Source: Thermococcus peptonophilus (GTDB taxonomy: Archaea > Methanobacteriota_B > Thermococci > Thermococcales > Thermococcaceae). From it: a stretch of DNA of 64,000 bases. The stretch spans positions 1,302,001 through 1,366,000 of the forward strand of contig NZ_CP014750.1 of the NCBI RefSeq assembly GCF_001592435.1. Direction: 5' to 3'. Positions 37,027-43,549 of the stretch are shown piece after piece (the first letter of the stretch is position 1; the number at the start of each line of letters is the position of its first letter). The notes beneath the pieces are model-generated. The model ran no database searches and had not been told where the DNA came from. It worked only from the letters and a program-made list of their open reading frames with translations. A program made the position numbers and the translations under genes.

Positions 37027-37180
37027 ATTCCTCGGAAGAGCTTTCCTCTTTCTATCCCCGATGCCATGAAGGATGGGATAGTCCTCCACGACAGCGGCTT
37101 CTATGACGTTGCCAGAAAATGCTTTGAAGAGCTAAGGCGAAGGGAGTGAGAAGGAGAAGTACTGGGTGATGAGGGCTTAA
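37027..37180 (+). pseudogene. Remnant of a nucleotidyltransferase-like gene (C-terminal end only)
   Basis: Codons up to TGA at 37147-37149 read PDAMKDGIVLHDSGFYDVA then KCFEELRRRE. This resembles the end of MNT-type minimal nucleotidyltransferases of Thermococcales (a DGIVLYD-like segment). In the next frame SEKEKYWVMRA runs to a stop at 37178-37180, as if a frameshift cut the tail. No N-terminal GSxxRG domain is present and there is no start signal. On the opposite strand a fragment ending RFLKGLARN is also seen. This is probably a relic. Confidence 0.4.
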
Positions 37181-37264
37181 TTCCTCGCTAAGCCTTTGAG
37201 GAACCTCTTGGCCCCTCGGCTGGTCCAATTTGCCCAAAAGAATAATTTTGGAAAAAAATAAACC

Positions 37265-38512
37265 CTAAAGCTTCACAATGTGGACAGAGCAGGAGATGCA
37301 CGGGTCGAAGGCCCTCACCGTCTCTTCCAGCCTCTGCACCATCTCCATCTCATCAACATTGCCGTAGAGGACTTTGGCTTCTCTGAGAAGGCTCTTCTCT
37401 ATCATCGCATGGTTCATTGCTGTGGGCGTTATGATGTTTGAGTAGGCTATCTTTCCGCTCGAATCTATCCGGTAGTGGTGTACCAGGACTCCCCTCGGTG
37501 CTTCGACGTATCCTATCCCCTCTCCCTCCTTCGGCTCCACGGAGACGTTTTCACTGGAGATGCCCTTATCGAGAAGGGTCTTTGCTATCTCTCCAGCCCT
37601 TTCGAGGGCATAAACAAGCTCAATCGCCTGCGCGAGGTTGTTGTAGCTCACGTAGCCCGTCTCGAGCTTCTCCCTGTGCTCCTCGAAAAGCCTCTTCGCC
37701 TCGGGCGTTAACTGCTCGCCTTTTAGCAGGAGCCTCGCGAGAGCACCCACGAGGAAAGGCTCTCCGTTGTAGCGGCTCTGCTTGGCGAAGCTGTAGACGA
37801 GGGAGTGCTCCTCTATCCTTTCTGTGTAGTGAAAGGGCTCCTTGCCCTCGGCGATTAACCTCTCCCCCCATAGGTATCCGTCCGTAGCTAAGAAGTGTCC
37901 AGCCCTCTCGCCGTAGGGCTCAAGCGAGGCGAAGAGTCTTACAGTCCTTTTAGCGAACCTCAACAGGACCTCGCTCTCCCGCTCAATCCTCTCAAGCTCT
38001 TCGGTTGTAGGATACCTTCCAAAACCTCCGGGCTTGACGTTTATTCCGTGTATTTCCCTCCCGCCTATCAGCTCCCTCAATCTGTTCCCGAAGGCTTTGA
38101 GTGCTATTCCTTCCTTAACGAGCTCGCCGTGTTTTGTTGCCATCCTTATTGCGTCTGGATATCTAAAGACGTCGGGGGCGACGAGCAGATACAGGTGCAA
38201 GGCGTGGCTCTCGAGGAGCTCTCCTATGAGGCCCAGCTCCCTCAACAGCTGAATCTCTCCGGGGACTTCGACGCCGAAGGCTCGTTCTATCCCCATGACC
38301 GATGCGACGCTGTGAGCCAAATAGCATATTGCGCATATCCTAGCCTCAAGGTCTGGTACATCGTAATAGTGCCTCCCGAGGGTCAGCAGCTCAAAGAAAC
38401 GCGGTCCTTCGACTATCTTGAGGCGGACGTCTTTAACCTCCCCGTTTTCGATGACTATCTCCGCTTTCCCGTTGCCTTCTACACGAGTGAACTCCCTGAG
38501 CTCGATTATCAT
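37265..38512 (-). CDS. shyA: Cytosolic NiFe hydrogenase (sulfhydrogenase) alpha subunit
   Basis: This 415-residue catalytic subunit has the nickel-iron ligands in CAICYL (N-terminal) and DPCISC (C-terminal), the latter followed by SVHIVKL where the maturation peptide would be cut after His. Length and sequence resemble sulfhydrogenase II of Pyrococcus furiosus more than sulfhydrogenase I. It forms or oxidises H2 with NAD(P)H. The ATG at 38512 follows GGTGGGAACC and overlaps the delta stop (ATGA). It is last in a beta-gamma-delta-alpha operon. Confidence 0.92.
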   Translation of the reverse strand: MIIELREFTRVEGNGKAEIVIENGEVKDVRLKIVEGPRFFELLTLGRHYYDVPDLEARICAICYLAHSVASVMGIERAFGVEVPGEIQLLRELGLIGELLESHALHLYLLVAPDVFRYPDAIRMATKHGELVKEGIALKAFGNRLRELIGGREIHGINVKPGGFGRYPTTEELERIERESEVLLRFAKRTVRLFASLEPYGERAGHFLATDGYLWGERLIAEGKEPFHYTERIEEHSLVYSFAKQSRYNGEPFLVGALARLLLKGEQLTPEAKRLFEEHREKLETGYVSYNNLAQAIELVYALERAGEIAKTLLDKGISSENVSVEPKEGEGIGYVEAPRGVLVHHYRIDSSGKIAYSNIITPTAMNHAMIEKSLLREAKVLYGNVDEMEMVQRLEETVRAFDPCISCSVHIVKL

Positions 38513-39249
38513 GGTTCCCACCTCGCGAAGGTCTTGAACTTCCTAACGATGTACTCGTCATCATAGCCCTTGCTCTTGAGGATCTCGTACTCGCTCGCAG
38601 GGTTGACCTCTCCCGGGAGAGGCCCCCTGCAGCCGATACAGCCGAGACCGGACTTTATGCAGATCGCGTTGCAGCCGCCGAGTGTAATCGGACCGAGGCA
38701 GGGGAGGCCCTTCTTTACTAGAACGCACTCGTACTCGTTGAGCTTGCACTCGACGCAAACAGGATAGTCCGGACGAACCGGGTCTATGCCCTTCGCCATG
38801 TCCATGAGGGCCTGGTAGAGCTCTTCCTTGTTGTAGGGACAGCCGGGGATTGCAAGATCAACGGCCACGTGCTCTACGACCGGCTTCGAGTCTATTGCCC
38901 TCATCGGATTGCCTTCGTCGCCGTAAACTGCCTTCAGCTTCTCCCTGATTGGCATTTCAATGCTCCCCTGCACGTTGCCGTGTGTGGCGCAGGTTCCGAG
39001 GGCTATGAGGTAGTTTGAGCGGTTCCTCGCTTCCCTGAGCACTTTGAGATCTCTGTGAGTTGAAACCGTACCGGTAACAAGTGCGACGTCGTAGTGATCC
39101 TTCTCGTGCAAGTTGCTTGCCATGTGGAACTCTCCTATCTCGTAGAACTCCAAGAGGTCAAAGAACTTCTCGTAGAGAAATAGGACGTTGAGCGCACAGC
39201 CCCCGCAGTCCGTAAGTTCAAAAACACCCAGCTTAAGCTTTCCCATCAT
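38509..39249 (-). CDS. shyD: NiFe hydrogenase delta (small) subunit
   Basis: This 246-residue subunit carries Fe-S clusters near the NiFe site. Cysteines are visible in DCGGC, GTCATHG, GCPYNKE, CVECKLNEYEC, PCLG and a C-terminal CIGCRGP. It transfers electrons between alpha and the beta/gamma flavin-Fe-S module. ATG codons at 39249 and 39246 both follow GGGGGTTGAT, overlapping the gamma stop. Confidence 0.92.
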   Translation of the reverse strand: MMGKLKLGVFELTDCGGCALNVLFLYEKFFDLLEFYEIGEFHMASNLHEKDHYDVALVTGTVSTHRDLKVLREARNRSNYLIALGTCATHGNVQGSIEMPIREKLKAVYGDEGNPMRAIDSKPVVEHVAVDLAIPGCPYNKEELYQALMDMAKGIDPVRPDYPVCVECKLNEYECVLVKKGLPCLGPITLGGCNAICIKSGLGCIGCRGPLPGEVNPASEYEILKSKGYDDEYIVRKFKTFARWEP

Positions 39250-40121
39250 ATCAACCCCCTTGTGGAGAGGGCATCCCAGTATGTGAAGACTGGTCCGGCC
39301 TTGCAGACGTACTTGATTGACGTGCTCGTTCCTACGATGCAGTGACCGCATTTCCCGATTCCGCAGCGCATTCTTCTTTCAAGTGTCATGTAGATCCTTC
39401 CGGGTGAAAGTCTCCTGTTGGACAGCTCCCTGATGACGAACTTGTACATCACCGGCGGGCCGCAGATGAGGGCATAGGTGTTCTCCACGTCGAACTCCTC
39501 TCCCTTGAATAGGTCTGTGACTACACCCTTGCAGACCCTGTCGGAGAATCCCCTCTCAAGGTAGATGCAGGATGGGCTCTCTATTTCATAAGCGAGCTTA
39601 ACCGAGCAGTTCATTGCCTCTCCATGCTTCAGGAGGTGGACTATCTCATCTCGGAAAAGCAGGTCTTCGTAAGCCTTAGTTCCGTAGAAGAGCCATATGT
39701 GATCGTACTTTCCGGTGTCTATAGCATACCAGAGGACTGATCTCAAAGGTGCCATTCCCAGGCCACCAGCAACAAGGAGGAAGTTCGAGCCCTCCATCTT
39801 TTCCATCGGGAAGCCGTTACCGTAAGGTCCGCGGATGCCGACTATTTTCCCCTCCTGCATTTTATGGACGTACTTCGTCATCCTGCCTACCTTTCTTATG
39901 CAGAGCTGGATGTATCCCTTCCTCGTTGGCGAGGAGCAGAGGCTTATCGGGAACTCGCCGAAGCCCCTAACATCGACGATGACGAACTGGCCGGGTTTAA
40001 AGCTGAAGTTCTCCCCAACCTCCGGGTCAACGAAGCGGAGCGTGAATAGCTTTTCTCTCGGTGTCATGTCCTTGACTTCCAGAATGCGGGCGTCGTAGGA
40101 GATGTAGGGATTTTCGCTCAT
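39246..40121 (-). CDS. shyG: Hydrogenase gamma subunit (FAD/NAD(P)-binding)
   Basis: This 291-residue subunit is a ferredoxin-NADP reductase-like protein: an FAD domain (GEFPISLCSSPTR), an NAD(P) domain (LVAGGLGMAPLRSVLWY, CGPPVMYK) and a C-terminal [2Fe-2S] motif (RMRCGIGKCGHC). It lets the hydrogenase exchange electrons with NAD(P)H. It overlaps the beta gene by 4 bp and the delta gene by a similar amount. Confidence 0.93.
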   Translation of the reverse strand: MSENPYISYDARILEVKDMTPREKLFTLRFVDPEVGENFSFKPGQFVIVDVRGFGEFPISLCSSPTRKGYIQLCIRKVGRMTKYVHKMQEGKIVGIRGPYGNGFPMEKMEGSNFLLVAGGLGMAPLRSVLWYAIDTGKYDHIWLFYGTKAYEDLLFRDEIVHLLKHGEAMNCSVKLAYEIESPSCIYLERGFSDRVCKGVVTDLFKGEEFDVENTYALICGPPVMYKFVIRELSNRRLSPGRIYMTLERRMRCGIGKCGHCIVGTSTSIKYVCKAGPVFTYWDALSTRGLI

Positions 40122-41122
40122 TGCAGGGACCCCCTTACCTCATCAAGAACCTTAACGTGCTCTATTCCAGCTGGGCAGAACTCGTCACACCTCCCGCAGC
40201 CTACGCAGTTGAAGCCCGCTGAGGGGTCAAAGTAGCTCTTGCAGTAGTAGCGGTGCCTGAAGCGGTCTAAACGAGTGGGCCTGAAGTTGTGACCACCCGC
40301 CACAAGCCCGTGGTTCTCCATGAAGCACGAGTCGTAGCGCCTTTCCCTCACAGCTTCGTAGGCGTTGATCCACTTATCGCACACCTCGTAGCATCGGCAC
40401 GTCGGGCAAACCATGTTGCAGTTGCCGCAGGCGAGGCATATATCGGCATATTTTTTCCACACAGGGCTGCTGTAAGCCAGGTCGAGCATGTCGGCAAGCC
40501 CCTCTTTGCTGAGCTTTCTCTTGAAAGACCTGGCCCTCCTCTCCTCGAACTCCCTGAAGTGCTGGATGTCCTCGTCTGTAACCTCATCGAACAGCTCCTC
40601 GTTCTTCCAGACAAGTTCATGGCCCTTTACGCTCCCCACCCTTACCAGCCAGCCGTCTGGAAGCTCATGGAGGAAGAGATCGAAGCCGTCCATGGCGAAG
40701 TCCGTCCCGAGGCTCCTGCAGAAGCAGTACTCATCCGGTATGCAGCTTATCCCGACGATAAAAGCGCTCTCGCGCCTCGCCTTATAGTACGGGTCAACTG
40801 GCTCCTCAAGGTAGACCTTGTCGAGTATCTTGAGCCCGTGGATGTCGCAGGAGTGGAGGCCGAAGAGGACGAAACCCCCCTCCTCGACATCGTTCTCCCA
40901 CTTACCGTTTTTAAGCCGGAGGATTGTGTCTTTAGGTCTTACGAAGAACTTCTTTGGGGGTAGCATGGTTCTGTTGTAGTCGAGGACAATCTCTTCGAGC
41001 CTTTGAACCTCCTGAAAAGAATAGATATCCCCCTTTTTGACCGGCCCGTACACCTTGCCCCATATCCCAAGAGCTTTGAAAAATCTCTCAAAATTTTTGG
41101 AAGATAACTTTATGTATCTCAA
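40118..41122 (-). CDS. shyB: Hydrogenase beta subunit (two [4Fe-4S] clusters)
   Basis: This 334-residue subunit carries two C-terminal ferredoxin motifs (CLACGNCNMVCPTCRC and CVGCGRCDEFCP) plus upstream Cys pairs (HSCD, CIPDEYCFC). It is the anaerobic sulfite reductase subunit A-like part of the sulfhydrogenase. I prefer TTG at 41122: it is preceded by GGTGAT and gives MRYIKL, matching the start I recall for HydB/ShyB proteins. An ATG at 41137 would add five residues. It is first in the operon, downstream of a SurR-type site. Confidence 0.9.
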   Translation of the reverse strand: MRYIKLSSKNFERFFKALGIWGKVYGPVKKGDIYSFQEVQRLEEIVLDYNRTMLPPKKFFVRPKDTILRLKNGKWENDVEEGGFVLFGLHSCDIHGLKILDKVYLEEPVDPYYKARRESAFIVGISCIPDEYCFCRSLGTDFAMDGFDLFLHELPDGWLVRVGSVKGHELVWKNEELFDEVTDEDIQHFREFEERRARSFKRKLSKEGLADMLDLAYSSPVWKKYADICLACGNCNMVCPTCRCYEVCDKWINAYEAVRERRYDSCFMENHGLVAGGHNFRPTRLDRFRHRYYCKSYFDPSAGFNCVGCGRCDEFCPAGIEHVKVLDEVRGSLQ

Positions 41123-41171
41123 CGATATCACCGCCATGTGGGCCTCTATACTTGATATTTGTAAAGAAATG

Positions 41172-41180
41172 ATTTAAGGG
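41172..41180 (-). promoter_or_regulatory. TATA box of the hydrogenase operon
   Basis: On the minus strand this reads CCCTTAAAT. It predicts a transcript start near 41149 and a leader of about 27 nt before the TTG at 41122. The SurR-type motif begins 16 bp upstream. Confidence 0.5.
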
Positions 41181-41195
41181 TTTTTCAAACAAATG

Positions 41196-41218
41196 GTTTT
41201 AAACCAGATGTTGCAAAC
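41196..41218. promoter_or_regulatory. Double SurR-type binding motif
   Basis: GTTTTAAAC and GTTGCAAAC are separated by five bases, giving GTTn3AACn5GTTn3AAC. This contains and extends the SurR consensus GTTn3AACn5GTT established in Pyrococcus furiosus. SurR activates hydrogenase genes and represses sulfur-response genes, and loses DNA binding when its CxxC is oxidised by S0. The motif lies about 16 bp upstream of both TATA boxes, a position compatible with activation in both directions. SurR is not encoded in this window. Confidence 0.75.
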
Positions 41219-41234
41219 TTGTACTTTAGTGCAC

Positions 41235-41243
41235 TTTTATAAA
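41235..41243 (+). promoter_or_regulatory. TATA box of the NuoE/NuoF/GltD-NuoG operon
   Basis: TTTTATAAA is a strong archaeal TATA box lying 47-55 bp before the ATG at 41290 and 16 bp after the SurR-type motif. The predicted leader is about 23 nt and ends with GGTGAG. Confidence 0.55.
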
Positions 41244-41289
41244 CATCACCACGCAGATTTCTCTAACATGTAATTAATGGGTGAGAAAA

Positions 41290-41754
41290 ATGGGGGCTGG
41301 CTTAGATTACATCCGCTCTTACCCACCCGAGCCGAGCTCGCTCATTCCCCTTCTCCAGAGGACGCAGGAGCGCTTTGGCTACCTCTCTCGGGAAGTCCTG
41401 GAGGAAATTGCAAACTATCTTGGAATTCCGCTCAGCAGGGTTTACGGCGTTGCCACCTTCTACGCCCAGTTCCGCTTCGAGCCGCTCGGGAAGTACGTTG
41501 TGAAGGTGTGCCACGGGACAGCGTGCCACGTCAACGGTGCCGTCAGCATAGCACAGGCCCTGAAGGAGGAGCTTGGAATCGATGAGGGGCAGACCACGAA
41601 AGATGGTCTCGTCACGCTTGAGCGCGTTGCCTGCCTCGGCTGCTGCAGTCTCGCTCCTGTCATCATGATCAACGAGAAGGTCTTCGGCAAGCTCAATCCG
41701 GAGAAGGCTAGGAAGCTCATCAGAAAGCTCAGGGAGGGGAAGCTCGATGTCTGA
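41290..41754 (+). CDS. NuoE/HydC-like [2Fe-2S] subunit
   Basis: This 154-residue thioredoxin-like subunit has the four ligands of a [2Fe-2S] cluster in CHGTAC and CLGCC, and the helical N-terminal part (RTQERFGYLSREVLEEIANYL) typical of NuoE. It partners the NuoF-like protein encoded next, as in NADH dehydrogenases, NAD-linked formate dehydrogenases and bifurcating hydrogenases. GGTGAG lies before the ATG at 41290. It overlaps the next gene by 8 bp. Confidence 0.92.
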   Translation: MGAGLDYIRSYPPEPSSLIPLLQRTQERFGYLSREVLEEIANYLGIPLSRVYGVATFYAQFRFEPLGKYVVKVCHGTACHVNGAVSIAQALKEELGIDEGQTTKDGLVTLERVACLGCCSLAPVIMINEKVFGKLNPEKARKLIRKLREGKLDV

Positions 41755-43549
41755 TATCAAGGCCATTGCGGTCGGCATGAACTCCTGCGGAATAGCTGCT
41801 GGGGCAAAGGAGACCTACGAGGCTATAAAGCGAGAACTTGAGGAGAGGGGGCTAGACGTCAAGCTCAAGATAGTCGGCTGCGTCGGCATGTGCTACCGCG
41901 AGCCCCTCGTGGACATAATCACCGAAGACGAAATCATAACCTACGGCCACGTTGACCCAAAGAAAGTCCCGAGGATCATAGAGGAGCACGTCATCAACGG
42001 GAGGCCCGTAGAGGAGTGGATAGTCAAGCGCGACTGGTGGGAGAACGGCGAGAGGAAGACGTGGGACGTTGATGGCTACTTCACCAAGCAGAAGAAGATC
42101 GTCCTCGAAAACAGTGGCTACATTGATCCCGAGAACATAGACGAGTACATTGCCGTTGGAGGATACGAGGCTCTCAAAAAGGCCCTCAATATGAAGCCCG
42201 AGGAGATAATCGAAATAATCACCAAATCCGGTCTGAGGGGTAGGGGTGGTGCTGGCTTCCCGACCGGCCTGAAGTGGAAGTTCACCCGCGAGGCCCCTGG
42301 AGACGAGAAGTACGTCATCTGCAACGCCGACGAAGGCGATCCTGGGGCGTTCATGGACAGGAACGTCCTTGAGGGCGACCCTCACAGGGTAATCGAGGGG
42401 ATGATAATCGGTGCCTACGCAATTGGAGCCACCAAGGGCTTCATCTACGTCCGTGCCGAGTATCCGCTGGCCATAAGGCGCCTCAAGATAGCGCTCCAGC
42501 AGGCGAGGGATAGGGGCTTCCTCGGCGAGAACATCCTCGGTTCTGGGTTCTCCTTTGACATCGAGATAAAGGAGGGGGCTGGGGCGTTCGTCTGCGGTGA
42601 GGAGACGGCACTTATAGCTTCCATTGAGGGTAAGCGCGGAATGCCGAGACCGAGACCACCTTATCCAGCCCAGAAGGGCCTGTGGGGCAAGCCGACGAAC
42701 ATAAACAACGTGGAAACATGGGCGAACGTGCCCTGGATAATAAGGCACGGCTGGGAGGCCTACGCCTCCCTTGGGACGGAGAAGAGCAGGGGGACGAAAG
42801 TCTTCGCCCTCTCAGGTAAGATAAAGCACGGTGGCAACGTAGAGGTGCCCATGGGAATAACGCTCCGCGAGATACTCTACGAGATAGGGGGCGGGACGAA
42901 GACGGGCAAAAGGATCAAGGCGGTTCAGCTTGGAGGCCCCTCGGGCGGCTGTATCCCGGAAGAGCTCTTCGACACTCCTGTTGACTACGAGAGCGTGAAC
43001 GCGACCGGCGCGATAATGGGCAGCGGCGGAATGGTCGTCATGGACGAGGACACCTGTATGGTCGACGTCGCCAAGTTCTTCCTCGACTTCACGGTCAAGG
43101 AGTCCTGTGGAAAGTGCACCTTCTGTCGTCTCGGCACCAAGAGGATGTGGGAAATCCTCGACAAGTTCACGAGGGGAGAGGCGACCGAGGAGGACCTTGA
43201 GAAGCTTGAGAGGCTCGCCTACCAGGTTAAGGCCGGCTCACTCTGTGGGCTCGGGCAGACGGCTCCAAACCCGGTTCTAACGACACTCCGCTACTTCAGG
43301 GAGGAATACATCGAGCACATAAACGGCCGCTGTCCGGCAAAGGTCTGCAAGCCGCTCATCAGGTATGTCATAGACCCCGAAAAGTGCACAGGCTGCACTG
43401 CCTGCGCCATCTTCTGTCCAGCTAAAGCCATCAGCGGCGAGAAACTCAAGCCTCACTTCATCGATCAAGAGGCGTGCATCAAGTGCGGTACCTGCTATGA
43501 GGTGTGCCGGTTCAACGCCATTGAAATCCTCACCGGGAGGGATGAGTGA
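41747..43549 (+). CDS. NuoF/HydB-like flavoprotein (NAD(P)H-binding, multi-FeS)
   Basis: This 600-residue protein has an N-terminal thioredoxin-like domain with three Cys (NSCGIA, GCVGMC), the NADH/FMN domain (GLRGRGGAGFPTGLKW, NADEGDPGAFMDR, GAGAFVCGEETAL), a [4Fe-4S] motif (ESCGKCTFCRLG ... GSLCGLG) and a C-terminal 2x[4Fe-4S] ferredoxin (CTGCTAC, CIKCGTC). This set matches the HydB/BfuB flavin subunit of bifurcating enzymes. It should exchange electrons with NAD(P)H and with Fe-S partners. Confidence 0.93.
   Translation: MSDIKAIAVGMNSCGIAAGAKETYEAIKRELEERGLDVKLKIVGCVGMCYREPLVDIITEDEIITYGHVDPKKVPRIIEEHVINGRPVEEWIVKRDWWENGERKTWDVDGYFTKQKKIVLENSGYIDPENIDEYIAVGGYEALKKALNMKPEEIIEIITKSGLRGRGGAGFPTGLKWKFTREAPGDEKYVICNADEGDPGAFMDRNVLEGDPHRVIEGMIIGAYAIGATKGFIYVRAEYPLAIRRLKIALQQARDRGFLGENILGSGFSFDIEIKEGAGAFVCGEETALIASIEGKRGMPRPRPPYPAQKGLWGKPTNINNVETWANVPWIIRHGWEAYASLGTEKSRGTKVFALSGKIKHGGNVEVPMGITLREILYEIGGGTKTGKRIKAVQLGGPSGGCIPEELFDTPVDYESVNATGAIMGSGGMVVMDEDTCMVDVAKFFLDFTVKESCGKCTFCRLGTKRMWEILDKFTRGEATEEDLEKLERLAYQVKAGSLCGLGQTAPNPVLTTLRYFREEYIEHINGRCPAKVCKPLIRYVIDPEKCTGCTACAIFCPAKAISGEKLKPHFIDQEACIKCGTCYEVCRFNAIEILTGRDE

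Noticed and set aside
37166-37172. GTGATGA resembling a C box of a C/D guide RNA
   Set aside because: No CTGA D box follows at a workable distance, and no second C'/D' pair was found.
37265-41122. Membrane-bound hydrogenase (Mbh/Mbx) assignment
   Set aside because: There are no antiporter-like membrane subunits. The beta-gamma-delta-alpha order and the FAD/NAD(P) subunit identify a cytosolic sulfhydrogenase.
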